Source of the DNA: Blastococcus litoris
Lineage (GTDB): Bacteria > Actinomycetota > Actinomycetes > Mycobacteriales > Geodermatophilaceae
Assembly (NCBI RefSeq): GCF_003075095.1
Contig: NZ_QCZF01000001.1
Location: 186,001-250,000, forward strand
Direction: 5' to 3'
Length of the DNA: 64,000 bases
Position 1 is the first letter of the stretch. Every line of letters starts with the position of its first letter. The notes below the pieces were generated by a model that ran no database searches, was not told the origin of the DNA, and was given only the letters and a program-made list of their open reading frames with translations. Shown piece by piece: positions 24,369 to 32,564 of the stretch. Position numbers and translations under genes: made by a program.

Positions 24369-25646
24369 ATGCCCTCAAACCGAAACTCGTTCGCGTTGGT
24401 CATGATCGCGAACGCCGCCCGAGCAGGCAGCCTTGCTACTGCAACCTTCCTACTCGCCAGGGAACTCGGGCCCGCTGGTCGGGGCGAAGTTGCGGCTGCA
24501 TTGGCGCCGATGACTGCCGCGGCCGCAATCTTCGCAGGCGGTCTGCCGGATGCTGTCTCTCACTTCGTAGCTCGCTTCCCCCAGTCGGCAAGGAAGGTCC
24601 TCATCCGAGGCCTCTGGGCAGCCGTGCTCCTTGGCGTGCTGGGCGCAGTATCGGTCGCTTCGATGGCCGTTCCTCTGTCGGGTGGGCAGAACTCCTTGGC
24701 TGTGCTCATCGCTGTCACAGGCATCGCCACAATCCCGTCGATCGCGGTGGTCGTTCTGCGCTCCTTTGCGTCTGGCGCGCAGCTGTGGTGGCGCGTGTCG
24801 ACCGAGGCTGCGATTGCGGGGGTATTCCAGATCGTCGGTCTCGTCACTCTGTGGACATTGAACCGGCTGACGCCGAGTAGTGCCCTAGTCGTCATGACGA
24901 CGAGCATCGCCGCGGGTGCCCTGGCGTACGTCGGCGCCGCTCATCTCTTCAAGGGCCGCAAGATCGAAGATGACGAAGTCCCGACATCGCAGTTACTGCG
25001 CTTCAGCGCAGGCGCCTGGTTGGGTGCGGTAAGCAGCGTTGCGCTAACTTATGTCGCTCAGATCCTAATGGTGCCGCTGGCGTCAGTTGAGCAACTCGGA
25101 ATCTATGCCCTCGCAATCAACATCGCTTCCCTCTTGACGCTTGTTACTGTGTCCGTTCGCAGTGTTGTATTGGTCGATCAATCAAGCAGCTTCGACTTTG
25201 ACCGGTTAGCGCGCCATGCTCGCTACTCACTGATCGTGAGTCTGACGCTTACTGCGGCGCTGGCGGCTCTGGTGCCGACGTTGATCCCGGTCGTATTCGG
25301 TGAAGCTTTCTCTGCCGCAATCCTGCCAACCATAATTCTACTGCCTCCGCTTATCGTCTCTGCGAGCGGATCGGTGGCTACGGCCGGCCTGCTGGCGTTA
25401 GGAAGGCCTTGGCTGCGAAGTGTTGCGCTCATGAGTGGCTTGGTCCTCAATGTCGGGCTGATAGTCCTGCTGGTACCGCCATTGGGAGCGAATGGCGCGG
25501 CTCTCGCAATGCTTGCCAGCGCACTGCCACCATTCATGAGCATACTCTTCTTGCGGTACTACTATGACCAGCGCATCAAGGACTACATGATGCCGCGTCG
25601 GGGAGATGTGAAGAAGTTGGTGTCAGCCGTGAGCAGGCGGATCTGA
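24369..25646 (+). CDS. Wzx-like polysaccharide flippase (MOP superfamily)
   Basis: A 425-residue protein with 12 likely membrane helices and the MOP/PST opening 'FALVMIANAARAGSLATATFLLARELGPAGRGEVAA'. Such flippases move undecaprenyl-linked repeat units from the inner to the outer face of the membrane. Ala 'AGAWLGAVSSVALTYVAQILMVPLASVEQLGIYALA' in the middle is the second bundle start. It lies 84 bases after the Wzy-like gene in the same direction, and the two are probably cotranscribed. Weak AAGG upstream. The convergent acetyltransferase gene begins 5 bases after its stop. Confidence 0.88.
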   Translation: MPSNRNSFALVMIANAARAGSLATATFLLARELGPAGRGEVAAALAPMTAAAAIFAGGLPDAVSHFVARFPQSARKVLIRGLWAAVLLGVLGAVSVASMAVPLSGGQNSLAVLIAVTGIATIPSIAVVVLRSFASGAQLWWRVSTEAAIAGVFQIVGLVTLWTLNRLTPSSALVVMTTSIAAGALAYVGAAHLFKGRKIEDDEVPTSQLLRFSAGAWLGAVSSVALTYVAQILMVPLASVEQLGIYALAINIASLLTLVTVSVRSVVLVDQSSSFDFDRLARHARYSLIVSLTLTAALAALVPTLIPVVFGEAFSAAILPTIILLPPLIVSASGSVATAGLLALGRPWLRSVALMSGLVLNVGLIVLLVPPLGANGAALAMLASALPPFMSILFLRYYYDQRIKDYMMPRRGDVKKLVSAVSRRI

Positions 25647-25650
25647 CCGA

Positions 25651-26130
25651 CTACAGGTACGGCCATCCGCGGGAATGATCGTGGCGTTGCTTCAGAGGGG
25701 CGATGCGACTGTTAGCAGTGGGGAGCAACACGTGATCATCCGGCACGCTCTGCGTCACCACCGCGTGGGCTCCTATCACCGCGTTCCTGCCGACGGTGAC
25801 GCCACCGATGATGATGGCTCCCGGCATGATGCATGCACCGTCTTCGATTACAGGGTATTCTCCTCGGCGGTCGCGACCCAGCGTGACGTCATGATATATC
25901 GTGACATCGCGGCCGATTCTTACACCTTCGCCGATGACAATCCCAATCGGGTGCGGAACGTGCAGATCGGGCTGGATGGCGAACTTCGTCGAGACGTCGC
26001 AACCGTGAAGGCTCATAAGCAGATTGCGCCAAATGTACGCTGTCCAGCCGCCACGGCTGGCCGCTCGTATCAGTGCGGCACCCCGCAGGCGAGGGGTGGC
26101 GATCAACTTGATCAAAGAGAGCGTTCGCAC
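25651..26130 (-). CDS. Serine-acetyltransferase-like hexapeptide-repeat protein
   Basis: A 159-residue left-handed beta-helix acetyltransferase. A short helical N-terminus is followed by hexapeptide repeats ('IGIVIGEGVRIGRDVTIYHDVTLGRD', 'GACIMPGAIIIGGVTVGRNAVIGAHAVVTQSVP'). His in 'HDVTLG' and the 'IGANAVV'-like loop match CysE-type enzymes that use acetyl-CoA. It is much shorter than true CysE (about 270), so O-acetylation of a polysaccharide sugar is more likely than cysteine synthesis. It starts with GTG at 26130; no strong ribosome binding site. Located between the flippase and the epimerase. Confidence 0.88.
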   Translation of the reverse strand: MRTLSLIKLIATPRLRGAALIRAASRGGWTAYIWRNLLMSLHGCDVSTKFAIQPDLHVPHPIGIVIGEGVRIGRDVTIYHDVTLGRDRRGEYPVIEDGACIMPGAIIIGGVTVGRNAVIGAHAVVTQSVPDDHVLLPTANSRIAPLKQRHDHSRGWPYL

Positions 26131-26139
26131 AGGTACATT

Positions 26140-26250
26140 CTACGCCGAAGCGATATGGAGGTCCGACGAGTCCAACGAGTCGACGTGGAACGCTTCTGGG
26201 TGCCCAGGGATGCCTTCACAGTGGGGCAAGGGGCCGTACCAGGCGGCCAT
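26140..26250 (-). other. Short open frame, possible gene remnant
   Basis: A 36-codon minus-strand frame from ATG 26250 to TAG 26140. Its translation ('AAWYGPLPHCEGIPGHPEAF', then 'HVDSLDSSDLHIASA') looks like the end of a real protein, with coding-like codon use, while the surrounding 130 bases do not. It ends 10 bases before the acetyltransferase start. It may be the tail of a lost polysaccharide gene; I cannot name it. Confidence 0.3.
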
Positions 26251-26370
26251 CGGGCTGCCCCGACCAGGAGGAGCAGCCCGATGAGCGCCGGTTCACAGGC
26301 GAGGCGACTCACTAGGTCCATGCCGTTCGTTGCATCCGGCGGGATCTTCTCGGTCGGGCCAGCCGGCGGC

Positions 26371-27327
26371 CTAGTTGCTCGACCGCATTGCCCAGTCGTA
26401 CTGGGACTTCAGCCCCTCCTGCAGCTGGATCTCGGGGCGCCAGCCGAGCAACTTCCCAGCTAGCTCAGTGCTGCCGCCGGTTCGTTTGACGTCGCCCGGC
26501 AGGGAGTCGCGATACCGAAGGTTCAAGGGCGATCCGTGGATGCTCTGGACCACGTCAATCACTTCGGTCAGAGAGACCGACGAGCCGCCCGATAGATTGA
26601 TCACCCTTCCGGGCGGGAGACCTGCGGTCGCCGCCAGTATGTTCGCCCGAACGATGTCCGAAACATGCGTGAACTCGCGGATCTGGGATCCGTCACCGTA
26701 GACGTCGAATGGCCGCCCTTCTATTGCGCTCCTGACCAGTCGCGTGAAGGCCATGTCAGGTCGCTGCCTGGGGCCATAGACGGTGAAGTAGCGCAGCGAC
26801 ACCGTCGGTACGCCGAAATTTGCGGCGTAGAGCGAGCACAGATGTTCCGCCGCCAGCTTGGTTGCGCCATAAGGACTAAGGGGCGAGGGGACGTCCGTCT
26901 CTCGCGTTGGATAAGCGCGGGCATCCCCGTAGATGGAGGAAGATGAGGCATAGACGAATGACTTCAACTCCGCGGACCGGCTCGCTTCCAGCAACTTCTG
27001 TGTCGCGGAGATGTTGCTGTCGATGTAGATATCGAACTCAGTGCCCCACGAGCTTCTCACGCCCGGCTGGCCGGCCTGATGGAAGACGTGGTCTACCGAC
27101 TGCACGAGTCCCGCAAGATCGATCCGATTGAGATCGGCGTGCACAAATGAGAACCTGTCAGACTTCTGTGCCGTCTCGAGATTGCGCCTCTTCAACTCCG
27201 GGGAGTAGTAGTCAGTCAGTGAGTCGAGTCCAATAACTTCCCAGTCGGTGGCTGCGAGGAGTTGCTCCACCAGCGTGCTCCCGACAAATCCAGCACACCC
27301 CGTAACGAGGGCCCTACCCTTTGTCAC
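26371..27327 (-). CDS. NAD-dependent nucleoside-sugar epimerase (UDP-glucuronate 4-epimerase-like)
   Basis: A 318-residue extended SDR enzyme. 'ALVTGCAGFVGSTLVEQLL' binds NAD, 'YASSSSIYGDA' and 'YGATKLAAEHLC' give the Ser-Tyr-Lys catalytic set, and 'LRYFTVYGPRQRPDMAF' is the UDP-sugar loop typical of UDP-glucuronate 4-epimerases and related enzymes. A UDP-galacturonate product would fit with the UDP-glucose dehydrogenase at 34308. GTG 27327 is chosen because GGAGA lies 7 nt upstream and the fold begins there; the longer upstream frame is not coding. It probably forms a minus-strand unit with the acetyltransferase. Confidence 0.88.
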   Translation of the reverse strand: MTKGRALVTGCAGFVGSTLVEQLLAATDWEVIGLDSLTDYYSPELKRRNLETAQKSDRFSFVHADLNRIDLAGLVQSVDHVFHQAGQPGVRSSWGTEFDIYIDSNISATQKLLEASRSAELKSFVYASSSSIYGDARAYPTRETDVPSPLSPYGATKLAAEHLCSLYAANFGVPTVSLRYFTVYGPRQRPDMAFTRLVRSAIEGRPFDVYGDGSQIREFTHVSDIVRANILAATAGLPPGRVINLSGGSSVSLTEVIDVVQSIHGSPLNLRYRDSLPGDVKRTGGSTELAGKLLGWRPEIQLQEGLKSQYDWAMRSSN

Positions 27328-28209
27328 CTGCGATTCTCCCGTCGTCGAGCTATTCGGCGCCACGGTATCCCGGATGGCGAGGAGGTCCCAATCCTGCCCT
27401 CCTAAGGTGCAGGAGAGGTGTCGAACTACGTACTTGTCATCTTTTGAATCGTGCGGTGAGCGCCGGATATCCGAGGGTCCGCGCCTTGAACGAGAGGGGG
27501 TGCGGACATGCCTTCGATGATTCTCCTGCGGTCTCAGCGGCTTCTCTGCGAGTCGCATCTGGTGCGTTCGACAAGGCGAAAGAGGGCAACCGAAACCAGT
27601 CGCGCCTTCTTGTCCGACGCGGGCGATGTGCTGGCGGCTCGCCATCGGGTCGTAGGCGGTGGCAGTCTGGCGTTGCTCGCGTGACCGCTGCGGACCAGTC
27701 TGGAGCCATGTAAGCGCTTGCAGCTATGTAGCCGAGCGTGCGGGGTTGTGCGGCGGTTGGTTGATCGCAACCAGCGGTAGCGCTCCTCGCGCGGGGTGTC
27801 CATCTGGCGAGGACCGCGGCCGCCGTCGTGCCAAGCGGTACGCGCACCGATGGCTGCCACCGGGCCCAGCGTGCTGCGACGGCGCATGGCAGCCCAGCGG
27901 GGAGTGCTGGGCTCCCGCATCGACGGGCTTGACGTCCCGCGCGCGACTCATGAATTGAGCTCTAGGCGCATGGCGTGACCAAACTCACGCCTGCGATAGC
28001 GATGTCGCTCCAGGGGGTGAGCGGCGCGTCATAACGGTTGGTAAGGCACTCAGAGCCGTGAGTACACCAACGGAGTGCCGGGCTCTGACTGGCCGCGATT
28101 CGAGAAGATTTGGCTATCAACCATCTTCCGCGAAACGGCTTCGACTGCATACTTTGTTGGTCGGTCGACGGCGCTCCCGTCGAGTAGCACGTAGTTCCGG
28201 CCAAGGCCG
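27328..28209. other. 882-base gap between divergent genes, no clear gene
   Basis: This should contain promoters for the epimerase (left) and the sugar transferase (right). One short plus-strand frame, ATG 27508 to TGA 27684 (58 residues), has a good GAGAGGGGG binding site but an unrecognised product. Other frames on both strands read as Arg/Ser/Pro-rich noise. An imperfect inverted repeat (GGCACTC at 28045-28051, GAGTGCC at 28073-28079) lies about 130 bases before the sugar transferase start. No transposon ends or RNA gene recognised. Confidence 0.5.
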
Positions 28210-29754
28210 ATGCGCACGGGGGTGCCTAAGGTGTCGTTGATCGATGTCCGTGACGGAACGACTCGTCACATTCCGCAGCAGCGCGGTCGCCGATCGTCAT
28301 GGTCTGTGGCCCGGCTTCGCGGCGAGGGCACGAAAGCCCGCCGCGCCTGGCGCGGTGCCTACGTCCGCCGGCTCGTCGTCCTGGACGTGGTCGCCGCGCT
28401 CGTCGCTGGCTTCGTGGGCATGGTGGCCGAGACGGGGCCGGTCACCCAGCGCTTCAGCGACGCCGGCAGCCTCGCGCTCGTCCTGCTGGTGCTCCCCACG
28501 CTGTGGGTCGGCGCCATGCTCGCGCTGCGGGCGTACGAGGAGCGCTTCCTCTGGATCGGCTCCGAGGAATTCCGCCGGGTCTTCTTCGCCTCCGCCACCC
28601 TGCTCGCCAGCCTGGGCACGCTGTCCTGGGCGTTCCGGCTCGAGCTCGCCCGCGGCTTCGTCATCGTCGCGCTGCCACTCGCCGCGCTCTTCACCATGGG
28701 GCATCGGCTCATCCAGCGTCGTTGGGTGCACCGCCAGCGCGAGAACGGCCAGTTCCAGCAGACCGCGATCGTGGTCGGTCACCGCGGCGGGGTGCAGGCG
28801 CTGCACGCGCAGATCAACCGTGAGGCATACCACGGCTACCGCGTCATCGGCTGCTGCGTGCCCGACGACCACCGCGGTGACGTCACCGCCACGTTCGACG
28901 GCCTGCCCGTACTGGGCGCGCTCGACCAGGTGGTCGACGTGGTGAAGCAGTACCAGGTCGACACCGTCGCTGTCCTGCCGTCGCCGGAACTCGACGGGCC
29001 CGCGCTGCGACAGCTCGGCTGGGACCTCGAGACCACCGAGGCCGAACTGCTGCTCGCGCCGGCCGTGACCGAGGTGGCCGGCCCCCGCGTGCGCATCCGT
29101 CCGATCGCCGGCCTCCCGCTCATGCACGTCGAGCGCCCCGAGTTCCGGGGTGTGCGCCGCCTGCTCAAGACGACCTTCGACAAGACCGCCGCCTCGTTCG
29201 GCATCCTGCTGATCGCGCCGCTGCTGATCGGGCTCGCTCTCGCGGTGAAGCTCACGAGCCGTGGCCCGGTCTTCTACATGCACGAGCGCATCGGCCTGGG
29301 CGGCAAGGCGTTCAAGGTCTACAAGTTCCGCAGCATGGTCCCCGACGCGGACAAGATCGTGGACGCCCTCTTCGAGCAGAGCAACGAGGGCAACGACGTC
29401 CAGTTCAAGATGAAGCGCGACCCCCGGGTCACCCGGATCGGCGCGATCATGCGCCGTTACTCGCTCGACGAGCTGCCGCAGCTGTTCAACGTTCTGAACG
29501 GGACCATGTCGCTCGTGGGCCCGCGGCCGCACGTCACCCGCGAGGTCGAGCAGTACGGCTTCGACATGCGCCGCCGGCTCCTGGTGAAGCCCGGTATCAC
29601 GGGCCTGTGGCAGGTCAGCGGACGTTCCGACCTCTCGTGGGACGACTCGGTGCGCATCGACGTCCGGTACGTCGAGAACTGGACGCTGACGTTCGACCTG
29701 ATGATCCTGTGGAAGACCTTCGGCGCGGTCGTCCGCGGGTCGGGCGCCTACTGA
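28210..29754 (+). CDS. WbaP-like polyprenyl-phosphate sugar-1-phosphate transferase
   Basis: A 514-residue membrane enzyme that starts repeat-unit assembly by placing a sugar-1-phosphate on undecaprenyl phosphate. Four N-terminal helices (about 50-165) are followed by a Rossmann-like CoA-binding-type domain ('TAIVVGHRGGVQALHAQI'). The catalytic domain has one re-entrant helix after 'KTTFDKTAASFGILLIAPLL', then 'HERIGLGGKAFKVYKFRSM', 'RRYSLDELPQLFNVL', 'SLVGPRPH' and 'KPGITGLWQVSGRSD'. Glucose-1-P or galactose-1-P is the usual substrate. The start is uncertain: ATG 28210, GTG 28222 or GTG 28231. It should supply the first sugar for the Wzx/Wzy system to its left. Confidence 0.93.
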   Translation: MRTGVPKVSLIDVRDGTTRHIPQQRGRRSSWSVARLRGEGTKARRAWRGAYVRRLVVLDVVAALVAGFVGMVAETGPVTQRFSDAGSLALVLLVLPTLWVGAMLALRAYEERFLWIGSEEFRRVFFASATLLASLGTLSWAFRLELARGFVIVALPLAALFTMGHRLIQRRWVHRQRENGQFQQTAIVVGHRGGVQALHAQINREAYHGYRVIGCCVPDDHRGDVTATFDGLPVLGALDQVVDVVKQYQVDTVAVLPSPELDGPALRQLGWDLETTEAELLLAPAVTEVAGPRVRIRPIAGLPLMHVERPEFRGVRRLLKTTFDKTAASFGILLIAPLLIGLALAVKLTSRGPVFYMHERIGLGGKAFKVYKFRSMVPDADKIVDALFEQSNEGNDVQFKMKRDPRVTRIGAIMRRYSLDELPQLFNVLNGTMSLVGPRPHVTREVEQYGFDMRRRLLVKPGITGLWQVSGRSDLSWDDSVRIDVRYVENWTLTFDLMILWKTFGAVVRGSGAY

Positions 29755-29763
29755 CCTTCCCGG

Positions 29764-29937
29764 TCAGCGCGGGGGAGCGGCGACCAGCAGGTCGTCCGGA
29801 ACGTAGTCGGGCACGAGCGGGTGCCCGGTCGCCTCGCGCTCGTCCGCCAGCCGCAGCCCGCGGCCGAGAAGGCAGGCCAGGGGCAGCGAACAGGCAGCCC
29901 ACGCGACTCCGCCCAGCAGCACCCACGTCATGCACAT
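29764..29937 (-). CDS. Small single-pass membrane protein with GRGxRxAD motif
   Basis: A 57-residue protein: one hydrophobic helix (about residues 4-25), then 'LGRGLRLADERE' and a short acidic, Pro-rich tail. The juxtamembrane 'GRGLRLAD' is shared with two other proteins in the next 4 kb. Two possible ATGs (29937 and 29931); neither has a strong ribosome binding site. Convergent with the sugar transferase, 9 bases from its stop. No known family. Confidence 0.6.
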   Translation of the reverse strand: MCMTWVLLGGVAWAACSLPLACLLGRGLRLADEREATGHPLVPDYVPDDLLVAAPPR

Positions 29938-30042
29938 AGTTCTACGGAGCGAGATCGCTCCATCACCGAACGCCACGCAGGCAGAACCTGCCGAACGGAC
30001 CGGCTCGTCACTGGTCACCCTGGCGGGTAGGTCGACCGAACC

Positions 30043-30717
30043 ATGAGCGGAGCTCTCACCGACACTGGTCAGGTGTCCGCTGCCCCTGCGGATCCGTTCC
30101 GGGTCCTGGTCGTCTGCACCGGCAACATCTGCCGGTCGGCGTTCGCCGAGCGGCTGGGTCGGGCGTGGATCGGCGAGGCGTTGGGCGACGACGCCAGCGA
30201 GCTGGTCGTCGAGAGCGCAGGCACCCGGGCCGTCGTGGGTTCGGCCATGCACCCGGACAGCGCTCTCGTCCTCCGCGGCTACGGCGTCGAGGCCGACGGC
30301 TTCCGCGCCCGCCAGCTGGCGGAGGAGCACCCTGCCCAGGCCGACCTGGTCCTGACGATGACCCGGGCTCACCGGAACCAGGTGCTCGGTCTGGCTCCTC
30401 GCGCCCTCGCACGCACGTTCACCCTCCGCGAGGCAGCTGCTCTGCTCTCCGCACTCGACGACCTCGAGCCCGAAGGCGACGACTTTGTGGCGCGGGCGCG
30501 AGCGCTGGTCAGGGCGATGGCTGATGCCCGGCCCGGACGGAGCGCGACGCGCACCGACGACGACGTGTGGGATCCGATCAACCAGCCGATCGAGGCGCAC
30601 GAGGAAGCGGGCGAGCTGATCGTCGAGACCTTCCTGCCGCTGCTCCGCAGGCTCGCCGACCTCCGGTCGGCTGAGGCGTGCGGGACCGCTGCGGCGGAGG
30701 AGCCGGCCGCTCGCTGA
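30043..30717 (+). CDS. Low-molecular-weight protein-tyrosine phosphatase
   Basis: A 224-residue LMW-PTP. The P-loop 'VVCTGNICRS' (nucleophile Cys 25, Arg 31) and a C-terminal 'DDDVWDPINQP' holding the general-acid Asp are present. It is longer than the usual 150-160 residues, with about 18 extra N-terminal residues and a 40-residue insert before the acid loop ('FTLREAAALLSALDDLEPEGDD'), as seen in several actinobacterial members. Near capsule genes such phosphatases (Wzb, CpsB) dephosphorylate the tyrosine kinase that sets export; no such kinase is visible in this window. Starts at ATG 30043. Confidence 0.92.
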   Translation: MSGALTDTGQVSAAPADPFRVLVVCTGNICRSAFAERLGRAWIGEALGDDASELVVESAGTRAVVGSAMHPDSALVLRGYGVEADGFRARQLAEEHPAQADLVLTMTRAHRNQVLGLAPRALARTFTLREAAALLSALDDLEPEGDDFVARARALVRAMADARPGRSATRTDDDVWDPINQPIEAHEEAGELIVETFLPLLRRLADLRSAEACGTAAAEEPAAR

Positions 30718-30768
30718 TCATCCGGCGCGTCGCGGAGTTTCTGCCCAATTCGGGGGAACTGTGACCGT

Positions 30769-31695
30769 GTGGTCACAGTCGTCGCTCGGGCTGCCGATGA
30801 GGAGAGCGTGTGGTGGCTCTGGGTGCTGGGCGGTCTCGTCGCGTGGATGGCGATCGCTGTCGTCGTCGGCACGGTGCTCGGCCGTGGGATCCGGCAGGCC
30901 GACCTGCGTGCAGCCGGAGCGGCCGCCCCTGACCTCCGGGTGGCCGCCGAGCGGCGCGCGCCTGTCGTCCGCGAACGTCGCCGCGCAATCCCCGTTCCGC
31001 CGATCGGCGTGGCCCTGTTCGGCGTGGCCGTCGCGCTGGAGATTGTTGGCTACGTCGGCCGCCTGACCGGGGCGAGCGGTCCGACTGCAGATCTGCTGTC
31101 CATGGACGCGCCCTGGTCGCTGCCGCGCCTGTTCGTCGCCGCCCTCTTCGCCGCAGCCGCGCTCGCTGCCGTTGCCGGCGCCGGCAGCATCCCTGGCCGC
31201 CGCACGTGGTGGCTCGCCATCGGCCTCGTCGCCGGCGGTATCGCCGCCGTCAAAGCAGGCAGCACCGTCCACTCCGACGTCATGGCGTTGCTGTCGGATG
31301 CCGTGAGCGACACCGGAGCTCTGCTGGTCAGCGCCGGAGCCGCGGTCGCCGTCCTCGCCGGGCTGGCGTTCCTGAGCCGCACCGAGCGCCGTGACCGGCG
31401 CCGCATGCTCGGCGTCCTCGCCCTCTACGCCGCCGCCTCGGTCGGGCTGTCGGCGGTGTCCTCCGCCGTCGCGGGCGCCGTCGGTTCTGCCAGCAACTGG
31501 GCCGCGGCGGCGACGTTCGTCGAGGAATCGGGCGAGGCGCTGGCCGGCGTCTCGTTCCTCGTCGCCGTCCTCGTCGGTGTCGCGCCGCGCCTGGTGCTGC
31601 CCGCCGAATGGGCGCTGCGCCGCTCCGCAGATGAGCACACGCTCGACCTGCCCGAGCAGCTCCCTTCCCGCGCCGAGGGCACCGCCCACTCCTGA
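30769..31695 (+). CDS. Polytopic membrane protein with N-terminal GRGxRxAD motif
   Basis: A 308-residue protein. One N-terminal helix (about 17-40) is followed by 'LGRGIRQADLRAAG' and a basic cytoplasmic linker. About six more hydrophobic segments follow from residue 78 on, and the tail is acidic and cytoplasmic. I do not recognise the six-helix part. It follows the phosphatase by 51 bases in the same direction and may be in the same transcript. GTG 30769 fits a GGGGGAA about 10 nt upstream; a later GTG at 30808 would remove 13 residues but keep the helix. Confidence 0.75.
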   Translation: MVTVVARAADEESVWWLWVLGGLVAWMAIAVVVGTVLGRGIRQADLRAAGAAAPDLRVAAERRAPVVRERRRAIPVPPIGVALFGVAVALEIVGYVGRLTGASGPTADLLSMDAPWSLPRLFVAALFAAAALAAVAGAGSIPGRRTWWLAIGLVAGGIAAVKAGSTVHSDVMALLSDAVSDTGALLVSAGAAVAVLAGLAFLSRTERRDRRRMLGVLALYAAASVGLSAVSSAVAGAVGSASNWAAAATFVEESGEALAGVSFLVAVLVGVAPRLVLPAEWALRRSADEHTLDLPEQLPSRAEGTAHS

Positions 31696-31734
31696 GTGGC
31701 TCAGGTCGGCCGGCGATCCAGCCGATAGGACGCT

Positions 31735-32532
31735 GTGCGCTCCATCCAGATCCGGCGCGAATGGCCGCTGGGAGATCGGCGGGCGAGCCGTCGCCGACGC
31801 CGAGGCTCGTGGTTGGACCGCGAGCTGCGGGTCGCTCGCCGGCGCCTGCTGCAGAGTCGTTGGCGCGATATGGCCGCCGCCCTCGGCGCGTTCGCCGTGT
31901 CGGGGGGGCTGCTGGCGATCCTGGTGTCCAGCTGGCCGTTCGCAGCAGGGCTAGTGGTGGGCGCCTATCTCGGAGTGCTCACCGTAATGCTGCTCGTGCT
32001 GCTCGCGATCGCCGACGGCAGCGTTCTTCCCCGCCTGGGTCGCGCTTTCGAAGGGATGGTCGGCGATGAGCTGGACAAGGCGCCCGGAGTTCTCGCCGTG
32101 GTCAGTGGAGTCTCCTTCGCCCATAGGGACGTCGACCACGTGGTGCTGGCCCGAGGGGGCTGCTTCGCCGTAGAGGTCAAGGCCTCGTTCGGTCGCCGCA
32201 ACGGACGAGGTGAGGTTCCCGACCTGGACAGCAAGCTGGCCCAGACTCGCAACGGTGCGCGGCAGATCGAGCTTCTGCTCGCCAGCAGAGGGGTACCGCT
32301 GCCGGTCAGCCCGCTACTGATCCTTGCCGGGTCGGGGGCGCCCGACATGGCGGCCATCGGGCGGTACGGCGACGTGCTCGTCGGCACCCTGCGCAACAGT
32401 GACGCTTGGCGTTCAGCGCTGATGGGTCTCGACAGCCACCACCTGGACGAGGTCACCGCGCGCACTGCAGCCGCCGAGCTTTCGGCGTTCTGCCAGGAGC
32501 GGACCGGCTACGAGCTCGCCAACCCCCGCTAG
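31735..32532 (+). CDS. NERD-type nuclease-related membrane protein
   Basis: A 265-residue protein. A very basic N-terminus (residues 1-42) is followed by two hydrophobic helices (about 46-66 and 71-93). The cytoplasmic domain starts 'GRAFEGMVGDELDKAPGVLAVV' and contains 'DVDHVVLARGGCFAVEVKASFG'. The Asp and the E-x-K of 'FAVEVKA' match the PD-(D/E)xK core of NERD domains, which are predicted to process DNA or RNA. The substrate is unknown. It lies 40 bases after the preceding membrane-protein gene and converges with the LCP gene. Ends in TAG. Confidence 0.78.
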   Translation: MRSIQIRREWPLGDRRASRRRRRGSWLDRELRVARRRLLQSRWRDMAAALGAFAVSGGLLAILVSSWPFAAGLVVGAYLGVLTVMLLVLLAIADGSVLPRLGRAFEGMVGDELDKAPGVLAVVSGVSFAHRDVDHVVLARGGCFAVEVKASFGRRNGRGEVPDLDSKLAQTRNGARQIELLLASRGVPLPVSPLLILAGSGAPDMAAIGRYGDVLVGTLRNSDAWRSALMGLDSHHLDEVTARTAAAELSAFCQERTGYELANPR

Positions 32533-32564
32533 GCGCCTGCTCGCCCGGCGACGGACTTCGATCG

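Noticed and set aside
27508-27684. A 58-codon plus-strand frame with a good ribosome binding site
   Set aside because: The product is Arg/Ser/Leu-rich without motif; the binding site alone is not enough in a GC-rich region.
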